This document shows positions 1-8,055 of a stretch of 11,675 bases of DNA, in pieces (positions within the stretch are counted from its first letter, which is position 1; each line of letters opens with the position of its first letter). The notes beneath the pieces were generated by a model that made no database searches, was not told the DNA's origin, and was given only the letters and a program-made list of their open reading frames with translations. The DNA comes from Hamiltosporidium magnivora (taxonomy: Eukaryota; Microsporidia; Dubosqiidae): positions 1 through 11,675 of the forward strand of contig PITI01000491.1 in NCBI GenBank assembly GCA_004325065.1, in the 5' to 3' direction. Both the position numbers and the translations under genes were made by a program.

Positions 1-205
1 ATAATTTACAGTCACCAAAGACAAAGCTATTCCAAAGAGTAAAAGAAGTAGTATTGGTATTAACAGGGTGCAAGGTATTAGTACTATAATCAATACCCTC
101 TATTCTATTACTGTTACTAACAACCTCTAATCTATTACTGTCACCAACACCCTCTAATCCAGTTCTATCACTAAAAACCTCTAATCTATTACTATCTCTA
201 TCCAT
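1..205 (-). CDS. Repeat-bearing hypothetical protein, 3' end beyond window
   Basis: I do not recognise a named protein. On the minus strand the frame is open from base 277 to the window edge. The first ATG is at 205-203 (Met-Asp-Arg-Asp-Ser), and a TGA at 280-278 closes the frame upstream. About 68 codons are visible. Residues 5 to about 50 are consecutive 9-residue units of the type NRLEVFSDR, TGLEGVGDS, NRLEVVSNS, NRIEGIDYS and, after one extra Thr, NTLHPVNTN. Conserved positions are Leu/Ile at 3, Glu at 4 and Val/Ile at 6. The chain is polar, Asn/Ser-rich and acidic, with no membrane segment in view. It begins about 85 bp past the stop of the RTE-like element on the same strand, so its upstream codons are retroelement tail sequence. 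Repeat units of the LEGVNNSTNT style are something I associate with Hamiltosporidium proteins, from memory only. It could instead be a non-coding minisatellite that happens to be open. Confidence 0.45.
   Translation of the reverse strand, partial: MDRDSNRLEVFSDRTGLEGVGDSNRLEVVSNSNRIEGIDYSTNTLHPVNTNTTSFTLWNSFVFGDCKL
82..204. repeat. 27-bp tandem minisatellite, about 4.5 units
   Basis: Four adjacent 27-bp units lie at 82-108, 109-135, 136-162 and 163-189, with a partial fifth from 190. Each has the plus-strand pattern tactrt..ctaa..acctcta.tctat, allowing a few substitutions. The unit length is a multiple of three and differences between units do not break the minus-strand frame, where each unit encodes nine residues. 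A degenerate, shifted unit encoding NTLHPVNTN lies just to the left. Confidence 0.85.
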
Positions 206-290
206 AGTATCTCCGCTATCACTCCATACTTTATATTTATTTATCCTCAGTGCTAAAATTTTACGAGCTGGCCTCCTTCAGTAATTTAGC

Positions 291-840
291 TCACCAGTCT
301 TTTTCTAGCGCAATATTCCACCAGTCTTCTACTCCCAGAAATCGTTCCATCTTTTGATTTGAATAATCCAGCCAGTTATCGGTCTTCCCACTTTCCTTTT
401 CCGACTGGTATAAGGTTCGAAACTTAAGAAGGTATGCGATGTTCTCATTCTTAGGAGGTGTCTTACCCAGCGAAGTCTGTTCAGGCAGACTAAATCTACT
501 ATTGGCATATACCTTAATTCGGTGTAGTGTTCCTTGTTGTTTCGTTCCCCTCACCTGCCATTTTCTTATTTAAGTTCATAAATATGTCTTAGTACTTTTC
601 TTTCGAACACCGCTTTTTTTTGCTCATCAATCTTCTTCACACCCCAAGATTCTGATCCATACATGAGAATAATTCGCAGCAGCGTTTTGTAGAGCATGAC
701 TTTTGTCTTTCTAGTGATGAGATTAGACTTAAAGTGCTCGAAGGGACACTAATAGCACTTGTTCGTTGCCTGAATTCTACTTTAAAATTCGTGCGAGCTG
801 CCGTTGTTTAGATCTATTCAAGATCCTAAATAGACAAATC
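291..840 (-). pseudogene. C-terminal region of RTE-like polyprotein (decayed)
   Basis: Downstream of the RT thumb one frame reads IDLNNGSSHEF, SRIQATNKCY, FKSNLITRKTKVMLYKTLLR and IILMYGSESWGVKKIDEQKK. The MYGSESW block is at 664-644, and the stretch is followed by VFERKVLRHIYELK and a stop near 570. This is the usual LYKTLIRPVLLYGSETW...VFERKILR segment after the RT in this family. After a shift the next block reads VDLVCLNRLRWVRHLLRM, then YTSRKRKVGRPITGW. A last shift leads to FLGVEDWWNIALEKDW and the TGA at 293-291. The 87-codon open frame at 291-554 is mostly the wrong frame for the family and matches it only at its C-terminus. The R-L-R-W-x-x-H-L-x-R-M and GRP-x-x-x-W signatures close such proteins. 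Confidence 0.85.
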
Positions 841-1755
841 TTCTACTGTTTAAAGATATAATCTCTGAACTTGAATTGAGGGAGTCTTCGGCTATTACTC
901 AATGTCATTTATTGGTCTTGCGAATGTTAATAATCAGGTGCATCTTCTTGGCTGCAAATTCCAAGGCTATGAACGCTCTTTGCTGACTAGCTTCAGATCT
1001 TGCAATAAGATCAATACCCTCAGCGTAGGCTATTATTTGAATTTGCTTGTTAAATTCAAGACTTTGATCTGTAGGCCAGAATCACGGACTACTTTCTCAA
1101 AAGCCTAATTATAAAGTAGCCAGCCAGTGAGGTCCCTGCTCTAGACTATTAAATGTTCTAACGGTTCTGACAGAGTAGACTGTACTCTGATTCTGCAATT
1201 TGATCCAGAAATTGTCATTTTAGTCAATCTTATCAATTTATGGGGAATACTAAATTCTTTCATGGCTCTGTAAAGCATTTTTCTATTGACTTTATCATAG
1301 GCTGCTTGTGGTCTATAAAAAGGTGGATAAAACATATCTTATATTCCAATTTTTTTTCTGAAATTTGTTTTGGTGAATAATGCTGGTCCGATGTCGATCT
1401 ATCTACCGGGAACCTGCATTGGTATGCTCAAATGATGTTCTCTACACAAGATAGCAGTCGTGTAAAAAAAACGCTAGACAGAACTTTTTAGGTTGTGCTC
1501 GGAAGAGATATTACTCGGTAATTTTCACGATTCAGTGTGTGCCTTTTTTTGTAAATCAAAAAGACGAGACTTGTACCCCATTCTTAAGAAATTTTCTCTT
1601 CTTATCATTTCTCTCGAAGTAAATGCGTCAGCTCATTAATGTAATTTCTACTAGCGTTTTTAAACTGTTCATATGAATTTAGACTGTTTTGGGGCTTTAA
1701 TATTTTTCAGTTTTTCCACGGCTTTATGTACTTCTTCATATGAAGGCACAGTGTC
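820..1755 (-). pseudogene. Reverse transcriptase domain of RTE-like element (decayed)
   Basis: The RT motifs run from high to low coordinates. The N-terminal block VPSYEEVHKAVEKLKNIKAP lies at about 1750-1691. The fingers read WGTSLVFLIYKKRHTLNREN then YRVISLPSTT (about 1583-1490). A gap motif ends in YQCRFPVDRSTSDQ (about 1420). Motif A reads PQAAYDKVNR, with the catalytic Asp kept, after a one-base shift near 1325. Next come KLIRLTKMTISGSNCRIRVQ, then the motif B remnant SLEQG followed after a frameshift by AFEKVVRDSGLQ. Motif C at 1027-1016 reads YAEG instead of YADD, followed by IDLIARSEASQQRAF. Motif D is LEFAAKKMHLIIN, and the thumb motif is FVYLGS at 838-821. Both motif C aspartates are replaced (Glu and Gly), which alone would abolish polymerisation. 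About five stops or frame changes are scattered through the domain. Confidence 0.92.
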
Positions 1756-2374
1756 TTCATGGCTACCAGTATCTTCTAATTCGTCAAACATTTGTCTAGG
1801 TCTGCTTGATTTCCGCATTCATCCAGTAGTCCGAAAAAATGATCTGACCATATATTTATAACACCTTGAATGCCTCTTTAGGCTCACAAGTTTTACTTCC
1901 ACAGCTGTTTGTTCACGGAATGAAAGCTTTTCTGGTATTTTTTACCTTTCTAAACATTTCCCTGCTAGATGTTTGGCATTATATTTCTGAATGAGATCTA
2001 TTTGCGTCATCATGAACCTTTTCTTCTTAGCTCGGTGTATCGCTTTTCCAATATTGCTCAATCTATATATATTTCAGTATCTACTCTAGACCATTTTTTT
2101 GTATCAGAAAGTTGTAGGCCTCATTCTTAGCCTTGGTTATGCTTGCAAATTCCTTATCAAACCCTTCATTTCTTACAATACTTCGCTTAAATCAAATAAA
2201 TACACGGCCTGCTGCTACTATATCATGTTTAAGCATGTTCTAATGTCATCTATAACTTCCTTACTCTGTTCTTTAACTATTTCGCTGGTTTTTGACTCAT
2301 ATAGTTTCTTCCCTTTCTCATATTTTAACATACAGGTGTTATATCCAACAGAACTCGTTCATTTTTTATTTCTG

Positions 2375-3140
2375 GTGTCTGAGATTATTGCTCTTAGTTG
2401 TGCAACAAGGAGGAAATAATCCCTGTCGATATTTGCATTGCATTGTAATCTAATATACTGTAAGATGGTTTGTGACGTTTGATAATGTGTGTATGATCTA
2501 TTTGGTAGACCGTATCTTAGTCGTGGGTCGTTTAAGTACCCTTGTGTATGTTCCCACGATCAAAAACTGTTCCCAAAATTAAATTTCCTCTTATTGCAAA
2601 ATTAAGTAATCGGAATCCATTTTCGGGATGCTCTTTATGTAAATTATAATTTCTAATTCTGCTACAGACATAATCCTTTCCTATTTTTGCGTCCATGTCT
2701 CCTAACAGAAATTGAATGTATTTTCTAGGACAATCTTCATATACTTTCCCTAAGAGAGCATATAAGGCTTTCTTTTCCTCCCCAGTTGAATCTTCTGCGA
2801 GAGCATATGCATTGAGGATAATATAGTTCAATTTTTTCTTTTATTTTGATTCTAGATTGCCTGGGTTTGTTGCTCTGAAAATCAATTACAAGCGGTTTTA
2901 TTTTGTTTCCAACCATGAATTCTGCCCCCAGTAGGTGGTGTTTTTCCTGACAGCTATAGTAGAGTGAAATGCTCTTCTTATTCACATTTCTTTTTCCTGT
3001 AGATTCCAGTTCTTGTGGGCCTACAATGACGATATTACGTTGAGAGAGCACATTAGACATACACCGCGGGCCTCGAGTCTATGTAGTGAACGCTTATTTC
3101 ATGTTACAAGTAGAATTTTGGTTTTTTGTTTAACTACGCT
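2375..3140 (-). pseudogene. AP-type endonuclease domain of RTE-like element (decayed)
   Basis: In living relatives this domain nicks target DNA to prime reverse transcription. Readable blocks, in order: ILLVT*NKRSLHRL (the usual TWNVRSL motif, Trp now a stop, catalytic Asn kept); VLSQRNIVIVGPQELEST (catalytic Glu kept in QE); KHHLLGAEFMVGNKIKPLVI; LNAYALAEDSTGEEKKALYA (usual NAHAPTED, His lost); QFLLGDMDAKIGKD (usual GDFNAKVG, Asn changed to Asp); YQIDHTHIIKRH (usual NQIDHV); and NIDRDYFLLVAQLRA (usual SDHYLV, with the terminal His replaced by Tyr at 2418-2416). Frame changes are needed near 3070, near 2829 and near 2530. Two open stretches of 99 and 107 codons survive and overlap at the 2829 frameshift. 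Several catalytic positions are lost, so the domain cannot be active. Confidence 0.9.
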
Positions 3141-3288
3141 AGCTATTTTTGGAATTTCCGTCTGAGTTTAATTAAGTTTTTGGGTTTCGTAACATGTTGG
3201 TTTTAAAGAGTGGCTTGTTAGCCTTACTCCCAAGCCTGGAAAACCAGTTCCTTCTAGTTCCCACTTACGACAAGCAGGGAATACTCTA

Positions 3289-3420
3289 GGCTAATTCTTC
3301 TCCATGCAAGAAGGGACCGATCAAATCTATATATGTTATCAAATTGAGGTTTGATTGCAAATGATCGGTTTGAACAAAGAACCCTTGCTTAGCATGTTTT
3401 TTAAGATGAAATACGTAGGC
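3289..3420 (-). pseudogene. Possible gypsy-like integrase fragment (D-x-x-GPF motif)
   Basis: A 44-codon open frame on the minus strand ends at a TAG (3288-3286) after a TGA at 3423-3421. Its middle reads KQGFFVQTDHLQSNLNLITY and then IDLIGPFLHGEE. In Ty3/gypsy integrases the zinc-finger end (CxxCQ..K) is followed by about 20 residues and then S-x-D-[IL]-x-GP-[FIL], where the Asp is the first catalytic residue. The spacing and the IDLIGPF signature fit. The cysteines of the zinc finger are not visible (YVFHLKKHA sits where C..CQ..K is expected). The frame then degrades into stops. It lies just upstream, in transcription sense, of the RTE-like copy, so that copy may have landed inside it. It could also be chance similarity in a short frame. 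Confidence 0.35.
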
Positions 3421-3434
3421 TCACAATAAAGCAG

Positions 3435-3629
3435 CTAACCTATAGTACTTTTTATCAAGAAGCCTTCTTTTAAACTTAATAAAGAATTTGGTAAAAAGGC
3501 TTGAATTATTTCATAAAAAGTATAAAACATGAAGTCTGCATCTCTCAGTTGGAAAGCAAACTCATAATGTTTATTAAACTCACCCAGTAAAAAAAATTTA
3601 GGAAAAACCGTATCTGATACAAAAACCAA
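3435..3629 (-). pseudogene. Possible gypsy-like reverse transcriptase core fragment
   Basis: A 64-codon open frame contains NKHYEFAFQLRDADFMFYTF followed 12 residues later by SLKEGFLI. Ty3/gypsy RTs have a block of the form [KH]YE[FY]...PFGL.NAP.TF, then about 17 residues, then YLDDILI. The F-x-L-x-x-A-x-x-x-F pattern and the distance to LKEGFLI (in place of LDDILI) agree within one residue. If this reading is right, both catalytic Asp residues are lost (Glu and Gly). It lies on the same strand and upstream of the integrase-like fragment, which is the order expected in an LTR element. The missing RNase H region would imply an internal deletion. No LTRs or primer-binding site were found. The resemblance is by eye only. 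Confidence 0.35.
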
Positions 3630-4026
3630 CTATTTGTTTCCTACTTATTTCATAATTACTCCGTCTGCACTTTAAATCACAGCTTTAATTACCTTCTGAA
3701 TTAACCAATATTTGACATCATATTTTTATTTATTCATAATGAAGCCATTCAAGAACAATCTCAGATACGATTGATTTTTTCAATTTCTTTTTATAAAATC
3801 GTAATTTTTAAACCATGAAATACACCAACCTATTTTTTAATTGAAGCCATCAAAATCGCTATTTTTATATTCCATATTAATTTAGACTAAGGATAATTTT
3901 CTTAAAAAATTCATTACAGAAAATCCGGGTTCTATATACATTTTTACTCGTGTAAATTTTAAGATGAACTCATTTAAATCAAACTATTATGGTCTTATGC
4001 AATAAATCTAGGCTTTTTCCGTTGTA
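3630..4026. other. A+T-rich stretch without recognisable gene
   Basis: No frame longer than about 30 codons with coherent composition was seen on either strand. The sequence is mainly A/T runs. A short minus-strand piece near 3690-3640 could be further decayed sequence of the gypsy-like fragment, but nothing specific can be read. Confidence 0.5.
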
Positions 4027-4710
4027 TTATATGTTGCCATATCTATTTAGCTTTATAATATATTTGCGTCGAAAATACAGTACTTCTAATAAAAGATTAC
4101 ATAGCTTGCTTTTTTGATTTCTTTGATAAAACACTTCTATTGAAAATTTATTGTGAAGCTCTTGAACTTTATATAAATTTTTTATTTTCTTTACCCATGG
4201 TCTTTTACATAGCCAAAATACATTTCTCTCAACTTTATTAAGGGTGTGTTCTGACAAATAAATTCTCAATGTGGCACGGAACGCCTGTAAGTAGCTATTA
4301 TTTCTCAGTCGGCTTCGTATTTTTTGCATTCTTATATCCAATCAATCCTTCAAACACAGATTTAAATTGTGTATGATTCTTTTCAGCTTCGATATTTTAA
4401 AAAACAGTTAACGCTTGCTCAGAAACTTTTTTTGGGATCTTTCTGTATTTCCAAAAACAAATTGGTTCTTTTCTTGTGGATAAATCTTTATGAAAGCAAG
4501 ATCGATCAAATTAAACTTAGCAGTTACTCCACGAAGTAGTAAATAAATAGGTTTGTCTTTTCATAAGATAATTCTCTCTAGAAGCTCTAATCTAAAAAAA
4601 AGGTTTCTGAGACCAATTTGGTGCGTTATGCTTGATATTTGTAGTATAAAAGAGAGTTGGCTTGATTTTAGCTGCGTTTGAATGTAGAAAAACACGTAGC
4701 TTGTGAGTAG
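4027..4710 (-). pseudogene. Decayed ORF, weakly MULE-transposase-like
   Basis: One minus-strand frame runs about 228 codons with only three internal stops (TGA at 4563-4561, TAA at 4410-4408, TGA at 4344-4342) in a region where well over ten are expected, so it was probably coding. The last part, from an ATG near 4329, is an uninterrupted 100-residue basic stretch. Segments reading IDLAFIKIYPQEKNQFVFGN and later RLRNNSYLQAFRATLRIYLS recall two MULE transposase landmarks. These are the TDFE.AAINA...FP......C.FHF block and the RTNN..E.FH......L block near the C-terminus, with a charged tail (YFRRKYIIKLNRY) in place of the usual KK.Y...N.RI end. The hallmark Asp/Glu residues are not clearly kept. 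A one-base slip near 4650 would join a further upstream segment, RVLLATHKLRVFLHSNAA, which also has MULE-like spacing. The family call is tentative; the evidence for former coding is stronger. Confidence 0.4.
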
Positions 4711-5120
4711 CTAGCAATACTCTCGCATGCATTTCCCTTTTAATTCCATTCATTTTATTAGAGTTTCTAAGTATGAAAACTTTTTATTCTAAACGCAGTC
4801 TTCATTACCTAATGAATTATAGTTTAAGATAAACAGTAATGAAACATAAATTTTAAGGTTTTTTGATGTAAAAGAAAGATGCAAATAATACATATATGGT
4901 ATTTAAATTATGAACCTGAAATAGTAATAAATAATTTGATTAATCAAGAAATATAAAATTTATTATATTAATATCGAGGTAACTAGTAATTCATAATACT
5001 ATTAGTTTTTATATTTTATTTACTATTTTTAATTCTTTGTAAAATTCTTGTTTATATTATGTTTTTTTATTTTATACCTTTATGTCTTATGTATTCCGGT
5101 TTGCCACTTCCTATTCAGAT

Positions 5121-5156
5121 CTTTTTAGCGTTTTTTTACCAAAAAGGCTAAAAAAA
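5121..5156. repeat. Inverted repeat / potential hairpin
   Basis: TTTTTAGC at 5122-5129 pairs perfectly with GCTAAAAA at 5147-5154. The loop itself contains a T7 run facing an A5 run, so the stem could extend almost to the centre. With flanking T and A runs it could act as a terminator-like structure or be a small palindromic element, but chance in A+T-rich DNA is possible. Confidence 0.4.
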
Positions 5157-5213
5157 GTTATTAAATAGAAATGATACCGAAATATGGTACATTAAATTCT
5201 AAGTTGTTTGTGG

Positions 5214-5230
5214 TTTCGAATTTTTCGAAA
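5214..5230. repeat. Short perfect inverted repeat
   Basis: TTTCGAA (5214-5220) and TTCGAAA (5224-5230) are separated by TTT, giving a 7-bp stem with a 3-nt loop. No associated gene could be assigned, so function is unknown. Confidence 0.35.
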
Positions 5231-7147
5231 TAGCAGTTTTTAAGCATACAAAAAGATTTTCAGACCTTCTAGCTACAAGATGTAAGAAAATATATGTAAG
5301 AATTCCCTCTACATTTCTAATATGATTTTTAATTTTTTGTTTAAATTGGCATTATAGTTATGTAAATAAATTATCATAATTTACAATGCACGGATTTTAA
5401 GTGTTCAAATAAAAAATTTTTTATTAGCGTTTTATAAGCTGTCAATATACGATTGCATACAAAATGAGAATGCAATTAATTAGAAAAAGAACAAAAGTCT
5501 TATTTAGCTAAAGAGATGATCTTTGTTGCTAAATGTAAATTTGACGAGAATAGTCGTTTTTTCTTTAATTCAATTTGACTTATTATTTAAACGGATCCCG
5601 ATAAATGCATCATTAGGTAAATGAATTTATAGATCAAATTAGAATAAATTACCATGGTATTAAATTTAACTACATATCAATATGTTGAGCGCTTTTATAT
5701 TAGTTTTTCGAAAATAAAAAATTAACTGTTATAAATTCAAAAAATCATCGAAATAAGATTAGTTTGTATAAATTATGTAAATGTTTGAATTTATATAGAG
5801 CAAAAGAATAAATCGCGGTTGTGCACGTGATTAGCATACACACAAACATATTTGCTGGTTTAAAATAGTAAAATGACTTTCAGATTTTAAAATTCTTTGA
5901 TTTTCTGTTTGTGACTAACCTATTTCGATAGTGAAGTAATTTAATCATGACCAAATATATGAAATCTCACTTTCTGAACGTTTTAAACTACACTAGTAAA
6001 TAATTTATCTTAGGTGTAACACGATCAAAAATATCAAGGTTGGGTCAAACCTACAAATCATAATTAAAAATAAAACATCAAAAAAGATATTTTAATTAGG
6101 TATAACGATAAATTGGATATCCAAAAAATATAGTCTTGGCATATACTATAATATATATATTCGAAAAAAAACATGAAGTTATTTTTATCTTTCGTCTATC
6201 TTATTTTTTTAACTGTATATCTCTAAAATCCTAATATGAAAAAAACTACAAGTGTAAATTTAATTAAGCGGTCCCATGCCACATATACAGATTAAAATAA
6301 TAATAAAACCTTCTCAATGCCTAGGATTTTCTTGGAAGTGCAAAATTAAACGTTAATTAGAAACATATTTGTCATGCCACACCCATGAAAATGCATTAAA
6401 TGATAGTAATTGTCTACTAAGCTAGGTATTTATTTTTAATCGAAGAGAGAAATAAACATATGAGCCAAAATTTAAAGTATCGCAAAATATTTTTTTCTTT
6501 AGAGATATAATTTAGCAATAAAAAGAGATCAGTATAAATATTTTGAATATAGTAGCTTTTTCAACGTTTTTAAAAAATTCGAATTTTTCCGTTAGGGCTA
6601 TTTCAGGATAAAGTTAGTTGAGATAAATAAAGTTTAAGGTGACGTAAAAACTGTTTCACGATGCAAAGATGCGATATAAATCTAATTTATTTGTATTTTG
6701 GCCTTTTCACGTGTTTTTAGTGTTTAAATATTTGAAAAGTATTTTGTAACTAATAATGCAACTCATAGATATTTTTTGTCGCTATTCCTATATTTGAAAA
6801 AAAAAAAATTAACTTTAATTTTAAATTTATTTGGTCTCTATGGACAGCTGGATAAGAGAATAATAAAAATCTATCGAACAATCCGTTATTTCTATCCGAA
6901 AAAACATTTATAAAATAATATTTTGGCTTTTTATACTTTTGAAAAAAATTCTTTTGCATTAGTAACCATTATAAATCATTACTACAAAATTATATGCAAT
7001 GTTTTATCTGCCATTTTGATCAAAAAAAGAAATCAAAAAAAATTGCAATCAAAAAGATATTTTAAACCCTATTTAGTAAATTCAAAATTGATTTTTTGGA
7101 CAGTGATGTATTTATTTTAAAAAAATACTGTTAAGCATCAAAAAAAT

Positions 7148-7420
7148 ATGAATTTGAATAATCTGAGACCTAATAGAAGCTATAGAATAGAAAATACGAT
7201 TACTGGTGTCATACCAACAAAATCAAGTGACTCTGCTCGCGCCTACGAGATTGTTATAAACAATTATATATTTGGGAATAATTTTTCTAATAGCCAACAA
7301 ACGTACAGCCAAAAATCTTTTAACCAAAGCCTAGCTACACAAAATAATCTTAAAATTTCGAATCGAGAACTACACTATGAAAATCAACATTATCAGTTGG
7401 TTTTAAAGCTAAAGTTATAA
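7148..7420 (+). CDS. Hypothetical polar protein, 90 residues
   Basis: This is the first clear ATG-started portion of the long frame. The ATG at 7148 follows an A6-T run, and the ORF ends at the TAA at 7418-7420. The protein is hydrophilic. It begins MNLNNLRPNRSYRIENTITG, continues with a Ser-rich turn (PTKSSDSARA), then an Asn/Ser/Gln-rich stretch around FGNNFSNSQQTYSQKSFNQS. There is no signal peptide or membrane segment. Codon composition is more balanced (several GCN, CGN and GAN codons) than in the surrounding spacer, supporting coding. The downstream membrane-rich frame continues in the same phase after one TAA, so the two could form a soluble head plus membrane anchor if the stop is an error or is read through. 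I do not recognise the family. Confidence 0.5.
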   Translation: MNLNNLRPNRSYRIENTITGVIPTKSSDSARAYEIVINNYIFGNNFSNSQQTYSQKSFNQSLATQNNLKISNRELHYENQHYQLVLKLKL

Positions 7421-7456
7421 TACATTTTCTTGCTTTTCCTTCAAAATACGATTTTT

Positions 7457-7681
7457 ATGTTTTTATTAGCAACTTCTACTTTTGGAAATATTTTTATTAC
7501 AATTTTTCCCCTTAACTATTTGGTAATTCTATTTATATTTTACAAATATATAAAAAAGAATAAAAATATTGAATATCTTTTCCATGGTATTGTCATTTTT
7601 ATTATATTAGCAAATGCATTTTTGCTACAAATAATTATACAGGCTGTTTTAGATGAAAAATTCACGTTTTTATTGCATTAA
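7457..7681 (+). CDS. Hypothetical small membrane protein, 74 residues
   Basis: The ORF from the ATG at 7457 to the TAA at 7681 encodes a very hydrophobic 74-residue chain. The first segment, about residues 1-16, starts MFLLATSTFGNIFITIF. The second, NYLVILFIFYKYIKK, is followed by a basic KKNKN loop. The third reads GIVIFIILANAFLLQIIIQA. The frame is open upstream to the TAA at 7420 and would add another hydrophobic stretch (YIFLLFLQNTIF), so the segment count depends on the true start. T-rich DNA inherently encodes Phe/Leu/Ile, so hydrophobicity alone is weak evidence. The support comes from phase continuity with the preceding ORF and absence of stops. No family recognised. Confidence 0.4.
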   Translation: MFLLATSTFGNIFITIFPLNYLVILFIFYKYIKKNKNIEYLFHGIVIFIILANAFLLQIIIQAVLDEKFTFLLH

Positions 7682-8055
7682 AAACTATATACTTTGATAT
7701 TTTTTAAAAATTGTTCTATTATTTATTGATGTTTTCAAAGTTTTTTTTTATAAAAAAATATTTTATTCATTTTTTAAAATTGAAAATTAGTATTATAACG
7801 ATTTTTTTCTTTTTAGATTGGATTTCTTCAAATTAAATGCATATTAAAGGTAGCTCATAAAAAGTACTAGTATCTATTAAATACTTTCTGGCTATATTTT
7901 TTATATCGTTTTTCACCACCAAGTGCTGCATTACTATTATTTTTTAATATTTTCATTTTGTGCTTTAATGTTTCAAAATTAGCCAATATTATGTTATTTG
8001 ATTGTGTTTTACGGTTTAGCTAATTTTTAATAAATCCTTATGTCTTTCATCTCAA
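7682..8055. other. A+T-rich spacer, no gene seen
   Basis: T-rich sequence with stops in all frames. No motif, repeat or RNA gene was recognised. It separates the 6914-7681 frame from the next weak ORF. Confidence 0.6.

Larger units (their letters stand above)
291..3140 (-). mobile_element. RTE-like non-LTR retrotransposon, near full-length dead copy
   Basis: This is one decayed endonuclease-reverse transcriptase ORF of about 950 codons, reading right to left. The order is an AP-type endonuclease (about 3140-2375), a basic linker (about 2375-1755, with readable pieces such as IHRAKKKRFMMTQIDLIQKY), a reverse transcriptase (about 1755-820) and a C-terminal region (to the TGA at 293-291). The conserved order and near-complete length fit the single-ORF elements whose proteins are often annotated as craniofacial development protein 2-like in arthropods. 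At least five frame changes and more than ten in-frame stops make it non-functional. Many stops are one-base changes of expected codons, for example Trp TGG to TGA in the first endonuclease motif at 3101-3099. No 5' UTR, target-site duplication or poly-A tail could be defined. The exact clade (RTE or a relative) would need a tree. G+C is visibly higher than in the flanking spacers. Confidence 0.9.
4711..6913. other. Long A+T-rich spacer with no gene seen
   Basis: About 2.2 kb of very A+T-rich DNA with frequent stops in all frames, long A or T runs (for example near 6800) and TA-rich tracts near 6140-6160. No transposon protein signature, RNA gene or conserved frame was recognised on either strand. 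Two short inverted repeats inside it are listed separately. Confidence 0.7.
6914..7681 (+). pseudogene. Long conserved-looking frame with two internal TAA codons
   Basis: A single plus-strand frame runs 256 codons from just after a TAA at 6911-6913 to the TAA at 7679-7681. It is interrupted only by TAA at 7118-7120 and 7418-7420. At this base composition a rough estimate gives about one stop per 10-12 codons by chance, so this frame was almost certainly coding, recently or still. The three sections are a basic, mixed N-terminal part without a usable early ATG; a polar Asn/Ser/Gln-rich middle of 90 residues; and a hydrophobic C-terminal part with probably three membrane segments. No known family is recognised. 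It may be one gene with two nonsense mutations, two neighbouring small genes, or a gene in which TAA is bypassed. No transposon motif is visible. Confidence 0.6.

Noticed and set aside
82..204. CRISPR-like array
   Set aside because: Units are directly adjacent with no unique spacers, and the genome appears eukaryotic; it is a coding-type minisatellite.
902..1108. 68-codon plus-strand ORF
   Set aside because: Antisense shadow of the RT motif B-D region, which reads clearly on the minus strand.
1673..1861. 62-codon plus-strand ORF
   Set aside because: Lies antisense to the RT N-terminal block EEVHKAVEKLKN and has no protein-like features.
2099..2419. 106-codon plus-strand ORF, hydrophobic
   Set aside because: Antisense to the endonuclease C-terminus and linker of the RTE-like copy; hydrophobicity comes from T-rich complement of Lys/Glu-rich text.
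3190..3310. Possible rRNA or structured RNA because of higher G+C and short repeats
   Set aside because: No conserved rRNA core or tRNA T-loop motif could be found; the composition fits the adjacent decayed integrase-like frame.
6750..6959. 69-codon minus-strand ORF
   Set aside because: No recognisable feature; it starts antisense to the beginning of the long plus-strand frame and is rich in Phe/Lys from A/T runs.
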